From Rhipicephalus microplus (Eukaryota > Arthropoda > Arachnida > Ixodida > Ixodidae): a stretch of DNA of 64,000 nt. Below the pieces are notes generated by a model. That model saw only the letters and a program-made list of their open reading frames with translations. It made no database searches and was not told where the DNA came from. The translations under genes were made by a program, and so were the position numbers. Shown here piece by piece: positions 45,341 to 57,919 of the stretch (its first letter is position 1; every line of letters starts with the position of its first letter). Location of the stretch: assembly GCF_043290135.1 (NCBI RefSeq), contig NC_134704.1, positions 11,649,001 to 11,713,000 of the forward strand, in the 5' to 3' direction.

Positions 45341-47784
45341 TACTTACGCAGAACCAATGATTCCAATAATATCACTGTTTTCTCTGAGTTATTGAAAACA
45401 ACTAATTGGACCGACGTCTAGAGTGCAACCGACCCAAATTAAGCGTATGATAATTTCATTGGGAAGGTCATTAGGCATTACAATGTCACTTTTCCAGATG
45501 TGGCAATTAGAAAACACAGAAAAGCACGAAAAAATTGAATAAACGAGGCTATTTTTATGAGAATAAATAAATTTGATGTCCTCCGAATTTCTCAAAACAA
45601 AAAGTCCTCATATATTAGCCGAGTACAAAAAGTTTCGCATTGTGCTAAACGCTGATCTAAAAAAGGCGAATTTGTTATTTTACAGAAAAGTTTTCAAACA
45701 TAGGTAACAATTCTAAGCAGATGTGGGAAGGAATAAAAAAATCTAGCTGGTAGCAAAGCTAACACAACACCCGTCAAAATGCTAATTGGGGGCATTATTT
45801 ATAACGGCATTGCGTTAGCCAACAAATTCAATGAACATTTCTTGCCAGTGGGTAAATATGTAGCCTCAACACTCTTACGTAATAATACCTTCCTTACGTC
45901 ATATATTCACACATCAAACTATGGCTCGATGTTTTTGACTCCAACAACAAAAGCTGAAATTGCAACCATTATAGGTTCTCTATAAAATCCTTGTGCTCTT
46001 GGTGATGTTGACTTCTAACTATTGCCAGTTAGGAATTCCATTGGTCGCTTCATAGAACCATTCACTTATAAACTCAATCACAGGCTGAAAACTGGTGTGT
46101 TCCCAGATATATTAAAAATAGCTGGTGTTACTGGTGTCTTTAAAGGTGGGAAGAAAGCAGAATTCGACAATTACCCGCCAATTTCAGTTGTGCCAATTTT
46201 TTCTCATCTTGCTGAAAGAATTACTACACAAACGTTTTTTTAGCTACCTTTCCGCAAATAATGTGATAAGTAATCACCAATACGGTTTTCAACCCGGGAA
46301 AATTGAGTGAGACCACATTGCTTTATATAAAAATGTATTAATTTGAAACATTGAACTTAAGCACTTTACTATCGGTATATTTTTTTACTTCATCAAAGTG
46401 TTCGATTCAGTTCAACATGATATACCGCTAGAAAAATTAGGAATTCATGGAATTTGTGGCATTGCTAAAATTCTTATGGAGAACTGCTTGACTGGACGAC
46501 AACAATACACAAAGCTACACAATGATGCTCTAGCTACGGAACAACAAAACATGGTGTACCACAGGGATCAATATTACGACATCTCTTATTCACTGTGTGC
46601 ATATATGATGTAAACATTCTTTCATCTTCGAACAACATTCTATATGCAGACGACACGAACAACTTTTTTGTCTGGCTCCAGCCTAAAAGAACTTGAGCAG
46701 AGAGCGAGTAGCTGGCTTGAAAAATTAGAGGAATGGCTGAGAGTAAATAAACTGAGATTAAACGTAAAAAACAATTTCATTCTATTCAATGCTAAAAAAC
46801 AAAGGAAAAAAAAACAACCTAAAGCTCTATTTTGGTAATTCAGAAATAGCATGCAATAGTTGTTGTAAGGTTCTGGGCGTACTTTTCTGCAATGACATAA
46901 GCTCGTCTGATCGCGTCAGTCATGTAAAAATAAAAATGGCTCGATCTATAGGTGTTCTAAGCCGTATTAACCATCTCCTTCCACATTCAGTGGCAAAGCA
47001 GCTATACTTTTTACTCGTTCATTCGCACCTCACATACTGCAACTTAGTTTGAGGCATTTGTAAGAAGACTGATGCACAAAAATTGATCGCAATGTAACAG
47101 AAAGCATTGAAACTATTAACAAGAAGACTAGATAGTCACAGCAATTTATTTTCTGTTTTTCGTGTATTGTGATTCACTGCATGCTACGAAGTTAAACTGA
47201 TTGATTTTATTTATAGACGCATAAAACAAGGTTTTTCGTCATTCAGCAATATGTACCTCACTCGGGAAATCGAATATAACTTGCATAAGACGTCACTTTT
47301 TTCAACTAGATCTAGGACAAATTATGGCACGCACTTACTTGACCGTCCAATAGTAGACATGTGCAACAGTTTTCCTTCTGTTGTTGAGTAATCACAGATA
47401 AGCATATCTGTATAACATTTTAAAAAGAAAGTAAGATTGCTCTTTCATCCAGATTAAGGCGCTTTTTTTCTCGATTTTTATGTACGTGCATTTGTGATTT
47501 ACCACTTCCAATGTCAACTTCTGTTCTCTTATTGTACTCCACTGTGTTTCAGGTGTATAGTTACATATATTGTCTGCTCTATGTATATATTGATTTTGAA
47601 TTATCTGCAGTGATGTTTTTGAATTGTGCTGCACTGGATATTTTCACTTAACTCACTGCTGTCCTTGTTTTTGTTCACGTACTGAGATATAGGCCTAGTC
47701 AGGAAACAATTACGTCTGTTTCCTTTTGCCTGATCTCGGTGGCATGTAATTGTAACATGCCAGAATGAAAAGTACTATTATTAT

Positions 47785-48390
47785 CAGTTCAGTGGTGCTT
47801 ACGGAAGAGTCGCTATGAAGAAACGTGCGAATGCCAAGCATAACGAAGGGAATGTGTTTGGTCTATGATGATGGAAAAGTGGAAGCCATGAGTGACGCCG
47901 TCAATTGGCGATGAAAATATTCCATGATTTCATTAGCAATAGAGTCGCACGAGGTATTTTTGAAGTGGTTGAAACCGAGAAGCCACGATAGATTGGTAAG
48001 TATGTGAAGTCGCACTGGCGACCACGGCCAGCTGTAATGGTGGAAGGGACGCCGTAGCGGCTAATCTACAGAGCGACGAGTGCTTAGGCTGTGGACTCCA
48101 TAGTTACGTTTTAAATAGGCATCACTTCAGATCGTCTCTTGAACTTGGCAGAGAAGGTTAACTGGCTGCGATTGCTGCCGCATGGAGGAAGAGGACCGAC
48201 AGTGTCGACGTGTAGGTGGAGGAAGCAAGCGTCCGGGAAAAAGAGCATGCTAAGAGAAGTCACAGTGTGGCGATGCACTTTAAGACTCTTGGCACCTGGG
48301 ACATGCATGTGGTCAACGACAGACGTCTATTTATTGTTCGGTCTCATAATGACAATCTCGCAATAATGTGATACAGACAGGAACCAAGCA
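47785..48390 (-). pseudogene. decayed Ty3/Gypsy integrase fragment
   Basis: Minus-strand reading of 48308-48111 gives KVHRHTVTSLSMLFFPDACF and LHVDTVGPLPPCGS, which has the D of the first catalytic block in its usual setting, then an RSEVMPI end. After frame changes come RYGVPSTITAGRGRQCD, GFNHFKNTSCDSI and YFHRQLTASLMA down to LGIRTFLHSDS near 47800. The order is that of Gypsy integrase cores. Stops and shifts abound. It is a different copy from the one at 49.8 kb and lies on the other strand. Confidence 0.72.
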
Positions 48391-49591
48391 AGAAAACAAA
48401 TATTAAGCAGTTTGATATGCATGTTGCACTTCTTACCCTGAACGTGTCGATCCTGTCCATAGAGTGCCAGCAGTGCACATTTTCGTCTGGTATAATGTAA
48501 ACACTTGCGACGTACAGTTAGATCATCTCATAAATATCTCAATCTAACCGAGAGGTCCACGGTTATACTCGAACAAACGCGTTAAGCCCCAAAGAGGCGG
48601 CATGCAGTTCCCCACGAACTATAGCGTGCCCGCTTCCAAGTTTTCAGATGGTGCACTGGCTATTTCCGTCCCTGAAGGAAGACCGGCGACCAAACCTTTC
48701 ATAGCAGTGTTCTGTGCAGCCGAAACCATCTGGCCTGGCGTGACGGGCACCTTGCGTGCACGCACGTCTTCACAGTGAAACTTTACTCAGCGTTTGTATT
48801 TTGCTTGATACGGCTAGACGGTGTTTTAGTGGCCCTTTGATGACCACTTGATGGGCTACGTATGAAGAGGGTTTACCTTCGCAATCAGCTTCTGTGAGCT
48901 CAGTTAGGCGTTGAAGTTTTCTTTTGGTTTTTTTTATTACAAATAGTGAAATCTGCTGAAGATGGTCGTAGGTGATCTACAAATACCCACAGTGGTACGT
49001 TATGTCACTGCAAGTTCTGTGAGTGCTACGGCGCGGAAAGTTCTTATGGTGAGCCGGGAACAAAGTTTATGTGCACATTCAACTGAAATGATTCCTTTAA
49101 ACATCTTGCATTATTCTCATTGATCGATTTTTGCTTGCGCAAGCAATGCAGACACCGACAACACAGTATTTTTCCGACACTGGTACCTTAAAGCTATCAT
49201 GTCAAAAAGCATTAGTCTCTTCACTTTTATGAGATATTTGACCTGTGTTATCATTCGAAGCATGGAATCAGAACTTGTGAAAAAATCTTTGCATCTCCAT
49301 GAATTGAATCATGACGAGTGCATGGAGCTCTGGGTGTCGTATCGGTGACTAACCGTGCATTACCCGAGCGTTGACCCATGTAATAAAAATTAAGTAACAG
49401 AAAGTGTAAATAAAATTGACGTGTGTAAAGATATGCCTCAAAAGTGAATCCAAGAACCTGCCATCTTAGTTATGTTAATAGGGGTAATGCATTGGAGCAT
49501 ATAGTGCTCGACATGTGCCTTCATGTTGCAGGTTTCCTTGAGAAGCCTCCACATCTAGACACAATGCAGCCGAGATCATCTCATCAATATT
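48391..49591. other. no gene recognised
   Basis: Region between two Gypsy remnants. It may contain unrecognisable pieces of them, but nothing reads clearly. Confidence 0.5.
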
Positions 49592-49783
49592 GCCACATTC
49601 CTTCCTCAAGTTTTGTTATCGCCCTGTTACACTGTGAATAATTTTCTGCATAAACCGTGCCTGCAGTGTTTGAGAAGCTTCAGAACTGTCGTAGATCATT
49701 TTGTAAATATGACGCACCCATCGCGAACATTACAGGCTATTCTCGAACCTACGTGGCCGCTTTCGATAACGCTGGAATATTCG
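49592..49783 (+). repeat. 5' LTR remnant
   Basis: Matches 50999-51186 with many substitutions and small indels. It breaks off at TATTCG, where integrase sequence begins directly. Confidence 0.75.
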
Positions 49784-50790
49784 TATTTCTTCAAACCCTA
49801 ACCGACAACCTGGCGGTTGGACACCTCGCACTTTCCCGCACGCTTGCAAGAGTGCAGGGAAAGTACTACTGTCCGCGTCTTGCTGCCGACGTTTCTTGCT
49901 ACTTCAGGATGTTCCGGGAACGTCAGTGAATAAAGACACCACCCAAAACACCAGCAGGCTCCCTGCAGCCAATAGACAATCCCCGGAAACCGTTCAAGTG
50001 GTTCGGGATGGGCTTCCTAGGACCGCTCTCCACTTCAACTTGCGAAAATAAATGAATCGCTGTAGCTACTGACTACCTCCCCCACTACGCCGACACAAAA
50101 GCTGTGCCCAAAAGCAGTGCCACCGTGGTAGCCAAGATATTCGTTGAGAAAACCGTTCTTTGACAAGTTGTCTCAGAGGTTCTCATCACCGACAGATGTA
50201 CGGTGTTTACTGATGACCTGACTCAAGTGCTCCTGAGATACAGCTACACAAGCTACCGCTGGAAAACAGCGTACCACCCACAAACCAATGGTAATCGTCT
50301 GAATAAGACGATCGCCGACATGCTGGCCGTGTATACGTCGACGTTGAACACTGGACGTGGGACACCATCCTTTCGTACGCGACCTTCGCATACCACACTG
50401 CCGTGGAGGAGACGACGTCATACGAGTTGGTCTACGAAGGAACCCGGCAACGACGCTCGACGCCATGCTGCCCAACGTCGCTGCTGAAGAAAACTTCGAT
50501 GTCACCATCTACCTTCAGCGCACCGAAGAAGCCCGGAAGATCATTTGGCTCCGCATCAAGAACCAACCAACGACCGAATGTTGCCGTTACTGTCTTCGAC
50601 GACGCTTCGTGGAATACTAGCCCAGTGATTGTGTTTGGTTGTGGACGCCTACACGCCAATGTGAACTCTCCAAAATAGTTCTGCTATGGTACTTCGGACG
50701 GTACAGGGTAGTTCCCCGTCTCAGCTCACTCGACTGCGAGGTTGGCCCTAATGGCATTAGGATTTCACAATGGTGCCGTGCATGACCTGA
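49784..50790 (+). pseudogene. Ty3/Gypsy integrase and pol C-terminus, nonfunctional
   Basis: HHCC-like region GHLALSRTLARVQGKYYCPR (about 49816-49875), then WFGMGFLGPLSTST, ATDYLPHYADTKA (first catalytic D), VLITDRCTVFTDD (second D) and TAYHPQTNG (50270). The segment right after NG, which should carry the catalytic Glu, is missing and reads straight into RLNKTIADMLAVY. In-frame stops occur after CENK and before QVVSE, and a shift follows. Further on, YFGRYRVVPRLSSLDCEVGP and PEVVHVVHLRPF (to about 50825, frames mixed) match the Gypsy pol C-terminal tail. It cannot encode an active integrase. Confidence 0.82.
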
Positions 50791-50956
50791 AGTCGTCCAT
50801 GTCGTGCACCTCAGGCCATTTTAGGTGCGTTAATGAACCTGAGTAATGTATTTTTGTTTTTGTATTTATTACTCGTACTTAATCTTTACACTTTTGCTAT
50901 TTATTGTAGTATCACCGCTTGTTAAAACATCGGGACGATGACTTTTTTAGAGGGGG

Positions 50957-51433
50957 TAATTCCAAATTCCTGGCGCCTGATTATACCGGTCATAAAATGC
51001 CACATTCCTTTCTCAAGTCTTGTTATCGCCCCATTACACGTTAATTCCCAGCGCAAACCGTGCCGGTAGTATTCAAGAAGCTTCAGGATAGTAGGAGATC
51101 ATCTCGTTAAGATTGCGTGCACTACGCGAACATTACAGATTATTCTGGAACATACGTGGCCGCTCGCGATAACGCTGGTATATTCGACGGCACATGCATA
51201 AATGCCAGCGCACTTCACCGCTTGTCAGTGTTCGATGATTTAGAGTACGATGTACTCCACAATGGGAGAGCTGCAAGCTATCCCAGATGAAGAGACTAGA
51301 AAACAATGACAGCGGGCGCAGTGTTTGCCGCTATCAGCTGCAGTGTGTATCGCTGTGAGACGACTTTCTGTTTACCGGCCACAAGTTCGGCTAAATGAAC
51401 AATTTTATTTTGCACAAATCGTCTCTTAGTGAC
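50957..51433 (+). repeat. 3' LTR (approximate)
   Basis: Follows the polypurine run at 50949-50956. It contains the segment shared with the 5' remnant (50999-51186) and ends in a region with CACAAGTTCGGCTAAATGAA, resembling an LTR polyadenylation region. The right boundary is inferred. Confidence 0.55.
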
Positions 51434-52381
51434 ACTATATATTATTATCGACAGGTTATCTTCGCCAGAAACAGCGATCTCATAAATTATGACTAGCCTA
51501 CGTCTATGTCGAAGTCTATCGTAAAACCTGATGTGGTGTCTTGCATATGCATCGGCTATGGCAATGGTTCTATACCATGACCATGATAGAATAAAATGCT
51601 CGGTCCTAAGGAACTTTGCCCCTAAAAAGCTGGCCGAGTGTCATAATCGGCACGTTCGTTGCCTATCACACCGCAGTGACTTGACAGCCACTGAAATTCC
51701 CCTCGATGGCGTTTCCCAAATTTATTCATTTAGATATTTATTTGTTATTATTTTTTATTTCAATACCCAAAGCGCCCTTTGGAATTACAGTGGGCTGGGG
51801 GAGGACAGTGCTAACATAGCCAACCAGAAGCATGTAATTCACTAAATGTACAGCTACAAGTAGCTGAATATGACAAAAGAAAGTAAAATAGCAAAACATA
51901 CTTAGTACGAAAAACAAACAAGGAAATACCACACAGGAGATCACGAGGACTACTTACAATACAAATTCTGCAGAAAGAAAGCAAATATTTTATGTGAGGT
52001 AACAGCGGTAGTGTTCAAATCGTTTGTTCCACTCGCGAATTGTTCTGGGGAACATGCCCGTTATGATAACAAAATAGGCAAATGTCTTCGCATGATCTAT
52101 GCCGCACTGCTGATGCTAAAGTGATTTACATCCTTGCCTGCTGGTATGAACACCCTGCTAGCCACCACCATGAAGGCACTCAGAGGGTGGCCCCTTGCAT
52201 GGCTCTCCGAGAACGTGCTCTACTGCCGCATTGCACTCGCGTGCAGAACATGCGAGCTCCTGTGCTGTGTTTTCTCCCTTGCTGAGGTCTCCCTCGGAAA
52301 TGCTGTACGTGTAACTCAGCGACGCTGGATGCGTTAGAACCACGGTTACGTTGCCTTCTCTTCCTTGTGATTCAGCGAACA
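51434..52381. other. no gene recognised; inverted TIR-like motif at 51605-51628
   Basis: CCTAAGGAACTTTGCCCCTA is the reverse of the TIR-like start at 22281. No partner end is visible nearby. Confidence 0.45.
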
Positions 52382-52613
52382 GCCACGGGGGTTTAGTAGC
52401 TAAGGTACTCGGCTACTGACACGAAAGTCACGGGATTGAATCCCAGCTGCGGCGACTGCACTTTTTATGGCGGTGAAAATGCTGTAGGTCCATGTGCTCA
52501 GATTTGGGTACACGTTAAAGAACCCCAGGTGGTTGGCATTTCCGGATCCTTTCACTACGGCCTCTTTCATATACGTATGGTGGATTTGCGGTGTTTAAAC
52601 CCACATATCAATG
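52382..52613 (+). mobile_element. old, diverged Ruka-like SINE, copy 8
   Basis: Head, B-box region (GGGATTGAATCCCAGCTGCG), body and CACATATCAATG tail are all present but carry many substitutions. It is the most diverged near-full-length copy here, and no target-site duplication is clear. Confidence 0.88.
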
Positions 52614-53471
52614 TATACATGCGTTCCAGCGCTGATAGAGGGCAATAAATCTAGCGTCAAGAGCTTCTTCGCCCACATGTTTCATATGTGCTCTGTCCTC
52701 GTCATGAATTACACGCCTTTTCTTTTAAAGACAACATAGTCTTTTTGGGCTTACCTTAACGCACAAGTTTTTATCTTCCAGATGCAAATAGATGCAAGGA
52801 ATATCTTTGACTCACGTGTGCAACGCTGTACGTACGTCCGTACGAACACACCGCAATGCGTTCTCTTCGTCGTAGGTGTTGGAGCGGTACCAAGTTAGTC
52901 AACTCGCAGCTGTGTGTTGACGTCACGCACCCCTCACGCACTTCTCTTTCAGGTGCTCGCTGACGTCACTCTCTCCCTCCCCACAGCACGCTTGCCGCAT
53001 CGCCCGCTGCAGCTGGCTCACCTGTCCACTCCCAATACCCTTCTCTATCGCCAGTTTGTTAAACTTTTTCCCTACGTATATATCGAGCTTGATACTGTTT
53101 TGGAAATACGTGCACTAAATCATTACGTCCACGATCTGTCAAAGAAGCTCTGGAGCCATTATTCTTCGATTTGGTACCACAATGCAGCTGGAAGAAAGAT
53201 GAAAGAACGGAATACCACAGACGTTATGTGTATTTAAAAAAAATAATACCTGCATCTTTCCACTGGGGGCACTCGAGTAAATGCTTCGCGGAGCGGTGAA
53301 GGTATCACGTGAATGTTTAATTTTTTATGGTTCAGGAATGCCTAATTGTTATTTTGTTGTTATCATTCCTACTTATTGAATGAAGGAGAAGCGTCGTTTT
53401 CAAGGAGTGGTGGGACGCGGATGTTGGGTTGCACCCCACTACTACCTAAAAGTACTCGCGATTTCATCACA
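52614..53471. other. no gene recognised
   Basis: The 107-codon frame at 52914-53237 has no motif that I can place. A pyrimidine tract with CTTTCAG|G at 52945-52952 could be a splice acceptor, but nothing else supports an exon. Confidence 0.4.
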
Positions 53472-53483
53472 CATACTGGTGTC

Positions 53484-53663
53484 CAATTGATTGATTTGTG
53501 GGGTTTAACGTCCCAAAACCACCATTTGATTATGAGAGACGCCGTAGTGGAGGGCTCCGGAAATTTCGACCACCTGGGGTTCTTTAACGTGCACCCAAAT
53601 CTGAGCACACGGGCCTCCAACATTTCCGCCTCCATCGGAAATGCAGCCGCCGCAGCCGGGAAT
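53484..53663 (-). mobile_element. 5'-truncated Ruka-like SINE starting at the T-loop, copy 9
   Basis: On the minus strand the copy begins ATTCCCGGCTGCGGCGG, within 3-4 nt of the start of copy 4, and runs to the GATTGATTG tail. A perfect 12-bp duplication, CATACTGGTGTC, flanks it (53472-53483 and 53664-53675), so it inserted already truncated. Confidence 0.93.
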
Positions 53664-53675
53664 CATACTGGTGTC

Positions 53676-54041
53676 TAGCGAAGGCCATGTAAAGCCACCT
53701 TTGACTGAATTCCGAACGCGCAGTCCAGTACCAGCCAACGGTTGTGCAGCGCGAGCAGTTTTTTTTTTTTCACTAGCAGATGCTGCCTTTATCAGCCTTG
53801 CGAGACGAGAGAGGGGGAAAGGAGTGACACTTGGCTCTAGACGCGAGCATGCGCAGTTGGGGTGTGGACGACGTCACCGACACCGGATACGCGACTTCGT
53901 GCGACTAAGAAATGCTCTGCATTTAAAATGAAGCTCCGATGTGCAGAGATAATTTATGATAAGACTGAGCTTATGGAACGTGAAAGAGCTATGTCGTAAT
54001 GTGCATTCTGCTGTCTCATAAAGCACTGGAAACTGTGCGCA

Positions 54042-54111
<70 letters not shown>

Positions 54112-55355
54112 GTGTGTGTTTGTGTGTGATAAATTATTCATGCTCTCGAGAAGTCAGTGTGAACGCAAGGCACTCTCCCTGACCGAAGACTTTAAAGGAA
54201 GCCCTCGCCGCGCACACTCTGATCAATCACCGCTCCTTCTCCGCTGGCGTCGATCCTCGAGGCTTAGCGCAGAAGTCCCGCACTAATGCTCGACCATTTC
54301 ACACCAGCTCTAAATATTTAATGAAACCGGGCACGCATTTGCCAGAGCCGTTGTTTTAAGCGTACGTTGCAGTGTTTCCGACAGACACACGGCCTGACTC
54401 TATTTAGATGGTTTGCGCTGAAACCACCACATTAAAGAACCAACCGGGTATAGACGTGAACTTCCTGACATTAGTGGCATCAAGAACTACATGCAGGTTC
54501 CTTTGTTATTCATGCACAGAAGCCCAAATAACATCCCATTACCGTCGTGATCACAATGAAGCGGGTTGATTGCTGCATGAATATACCGCCTTGGCGTGTG
54601 ATGTTGGAGCCATGCATGTTGTGTGTCCATGACGTCACGTGAAAGTCGGTCGAAAAAATTTCTTCCTGGTGCATATGCACGCCACGTGTTTTTGTACGCA
54701 CCTAAGCGCTGGTTTGCTACCATGCATCATCTTCAAAACTTCGTTTCTTCATACGGCCTTAAATCAACAATGGAGTTGAAACGCTGCAAGCTTCTGTCGA
54801 AAGATAGCACTTGTGCTATGATTTATAATTTTCTTTATTGCGTTTGAGTCTTCTTGAGAACGTGAGTTTCTGGGAGGCTTTGAATAACATGAAGCCGAGC
54901 TATAGTTTGTACTTATTCATTCTAAAGGACAAGGCATGCAAACACGGGCGTAAGAAGAAAGTCGAGAAACTGAAAACGCCTTATCGTGTCTTCGCTTCTT
55001 TCTTTTGACCACGTTTGCACATCCTGTCATTTAGCCAGCTTTGTTCTTTGTGAGAGATTGTTGTTTTATGGTAGAAGCTAAAGCTGGCAATCCCGCCTGT
55101 AGTAACGAAGAGGAGTCGCTGCATCATCTCAAAACCATAATTTCGTTCGGAAAGATGGCGGGAACTTAGTCGCATGCGAAATTCTGTGCCGTTAGAAAGT
55201 TTGCAAGAGACTCTTCAAGATGGAACACACGTTAACACCTGCACGACTGCTGCACTCCAGTCGCTTACATGTGAACATTGTGCATAATAATGTGTTATGT
55301 CTTGTTAGCTCATGACAGGTAGTAATTTCACTATACGCCTTATGTGAACCCGTAC
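53676..55355. other. no gene recognised; (TA)n tract at 54044-54110
   Basis: TA dinucleotides are followed by a short TG-rich run to 54128. The remaining sequence has short frames only. Confidence 0.5.
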
Positions 55356-55370
55356 CAAGGTGTGCATAGA

Positions 55371-55610
55371 TGATTGATTGATTTGTGGGGTTTAACGTCC
55401 CAAAACCACCATATGATTATGAGAGACGCCGTAGTGGAGGGCTCCGGAAATTTTGACCACCTGGGGTTCTTTAACGTGCACCCAAATCTGAGCACACGGG
55501 CCTCGACATTTCCGCCTCCATCGGAAATGCAGCCGCCGCAGCCGGGATTTGAACCCGCGACCTGCGGGTCAGCAGCCGAGTACCTTAGCCACTAGACCAC
55601 CGCGGCGGGG
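55371..55610 (-). mobile_element. tRNA-derived SINE (Ruka-like), full length, copy 10
   Basis: Complete minus-strand copy. A perfect 15-bp duplication, CAAGGTGTGCATAGA, lies at 55356-55370 and 55611-55625. It is one of the least diverged copies here. Confidence 0.96.
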
Positions 55611-55625
55611 CAAGGTGTGCATAGA

Positions 55626-56984
55626 GGAGCTTAGATAGGGCATGTGCTTTACTTATCACACCAGAGCGGCCTTTCGCAAGTGGCCTATGCGTCGTAAAAG
55701 GCTCAACCCCAATAACACTAACATGAATGATATACTCTGTTTTTTTTTCAACAGTTATTTATTATCCTATTGCCACCGTGCGTGCGCTAGCATGACGATT
55801 TCATGGCATCGTTGATTTATGTATGTATACATGCCACGCAATCAGTTCTATGCTAATATGAATGCACCCAATTAAGTCGTCTTGCCGAGGGGGTGACCTC
55901 TTCATTTCATTGTTGTTTTAAAATTTATAGTGCGAAGCACTTTAGAGTGGCCAGACTGGCGTATGCTGTCATGTGCTTTCGGCGTCGCTTGGCAAAACCT
56001 GCCATGTTTATCACAACGGGAACACTTGCTTGCTTGCTTGCTTGCTTGCTTAATCCTTTCTTTTGTGGCTCTCACCCACTAAGGGGGATTGGCCAAGAAG
56101 CCGGTGGTTAATGCAAGTCAATACCTTTAGGTTATCCAGGCTAAGGATATAGGATTAATTTCATTTGATTTGGTGGAATAATTTGGTACAATGTGAAAAA
56201 AGGAAAGAACACTCTCAAACCTCGAAGAAATCTTCTTCCTCCTCTTCTTCTGGTGCCTTGATGACCACTTACTGTCATCAACACAAAAAATGTACGCTTA
56301 GCTTAACGAAAGCAAAACCACGATTAAAATAAAAAAACGAAGAACAAGCAAGCACGAAATAGAAAGAGAAAGAAGGGGGGTACGAAAAAAAATTAAAGAG
56401 CAAGAAACAGAAACAAGAAGAATATTTAGAAAGGAAGAGATAAAGGAAGAACAGAAACAGAAAGCAGAAAAAGAAAGACAGAGATGAAGAAAGAGAACGA
56501 AAACTCAAGAGAAATAAAAAAGGGTGCCCAGCTTCGCATTTCCTTCAGGCTTGACGCCACTAGTGCGAAGGTGCCTTATTTTCTTGAGCTGGCTAGTACC
56601 TGTATTCTCATGAATCATTCTCAGAAAAAAGCGTAACTACTTTTAATTTCTCAGTGAAAGAGGTAGGACGATTTTACTGGTTGTTCTAGATTCATTAGGT
56701 TTATTTTAGTTTCAACTGAGTTACGTCGATATCAATTTTATTAACTTGAGTAATTTTATCTCACTGGGAACAGCAGTGCACGAGTGTTCCCATCAGTACG
56801 GAACAAATTAACTGCGTTTGGGCTTCAACTGCATATTACAAAAAAATAAATGAAATCAATTTTTATCACGAAAGTGTTTTATGTCAGAGTCCACCATGGC
56901 TGCGCTGACGTACTTCCGTCGTGGAATTGACGTTAAAAACTATATACTAAGCGATTATTAAAAAAAACAGAATTCAAGCGTCTG
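55626..56984. other. no gene recognised; (TTGC)n at 56026-56051
   Basis: A short TTGC microsatellite and a long A/G-rich stretch at 56.28-56.52 kb that produces a spurious Phe/Ser-rich frame on the minus strand. Confidence 0.55.
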
Positions 56985-57055
56985 TTGCACCGAATCGAAC
57001 CATCAGCCTTAGCGCGTGGCACTAACCACTACGCCACAAAGCGCACGTTGTGTGG
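56985..57055 (-). repeat. tRNA-like block, probably the head of another SINE
   Basis: On the minus strand TGTGGCGTAGTGGTTAGTGC (A-box-like) is followed about 25 nt later by ATGGTTCGATTCGGTGC (B-box-like). The internal promoter spacing fits RNA polymerase III. It belongs to neither the Ruka-like nor the 454-bp family. No second copy exists in the window. Confidence 0.5.
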
Positions 57056-57906
57056 AGTGCTAACGGCAATCCCTTTATACACACCCCACACCCGTTTGTC
57101 AGTCCTCAAAGCTTTAAAACTTCAGCCCGTTTTCGTACACAACGGTGAGATGCGCGAGGGGCTCGCGTTGGGCGCGCTGTAAAGATCGTCGCCTCCACTA
57201 AGCACCGCCTCCACAGAGCGTGGTCTCTCCTGCAAGTGAGCCTATCAGACTCATAAGTTGTGACAGGATGGAGGTTACTTTTCACGCTGCCACAGCTGCG
57301 TTTATGAAAGGAGCACACTGCTGACACACGGCTCAGGAAGAATTGTGACAGTTGTTCGCGCTTGTACTGCGTATACTTGCGCACTTGTTTAGTGCGTCTT
57401 GTTTGTTAGAACAGCGCGCTTGAAATCCCGAGCAGTGGCAGTTGTTAGTCTGCGCTCGACCTGTGTATACCGACTTCGTGCATGCTTTCTGCTTAAAGTG
57501 TGCCCCTCTAGGTGACAGTTGCCAGGTTGCTTTGTTCTTTTTTTCTCGTTGTCCTTGTTTATCTGTGTAAGCAAATAAAATGACGAAATATATGTGCGTT
57601 ACATGTTTCCAGCTGCTGGGCATTCCTAACGTGACTTGGTGATTTGTTGCTGTTGCTCAAGCAATCCACAATTAACCACCTCTGCGAAGACACGTTTCAC
57701 TTCCGCGTTATGTAGGGGGATCACCAACGTTTTTTTTTTACTGAATTATACTCAAATCCAGTTTCACTTCTTGTTGCTATGCATATATATAGTGTAATCT
57801 GTATCTTGTTAGCTTCTCATTTGAATGACTCATCAATTCTTAGACTGGCTCAGCGCTTCGAAATGATTCATTGTTGTGGTGGGACAAACAGTGCACTTGC
57901 GACATT
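57056..57906. other. no gene recognised
   Basis: Moderately GC-rich near 57.1-57.2 kb. Frames on the minus strand overlap and are unassigned. Confidence 0.5.
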
Positions 57907-57919
57907 CGAAAATTCGGGG

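Larger units (their letters stand above)
44542..47781 (+). pseudogene. decayed CR1/L2-like non-LTR retrotransposon ORF2, split by two SINE copies
   Basis: The endonuclease start reads HLNVKSLRNKSEEVEAEI (44542 on) and LAFTET. Its GDCNSDV block is at 44832-44850 and its end reads TRVKKSTAIIIDF. The linker resumes after 45351. Reverse transcriptase blocks follow with stops and shifts: FKGGKKAEFDNYPPISVVP (46140), NHQYGFQPGK (46270), KVFDSVQHDIPLEKLGIHGI (46400), GVPQGSILRHLLF (46553) and ILYADDTN (46639). The tail reads VLGVLFCNDISSSDRVSHV and HLTYCNLVWG-like wording. The 3' UTR ends near ATTATTATC at 47781. There is no RNase H, consistent with CR1/L2. The copy is dead. The two SINE pieces (44681-44769 and 45093-45340) inserted into it later. 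Confidence 0.82.
49592..51433 (+). mobile_element. internally deleted Ty3/Gypsy LTR element
   Basis: A 5' LTR remnant (49592-49783) is a diverged direct repeat of 50999-51186: shared GCCACATTCCTT, CTCAAGT, TTACA, ATAACGCTGG and TATTCG. Between them lies only the end of pol, so gag, protease, reverse transcriptase and RNase H are gone. A polypurine run AGAGGGGG at 50949-50956 precedes the presumed 3' LTR start at 50957. The right end, about 51433, is uncertain. Confidence 0.75.
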
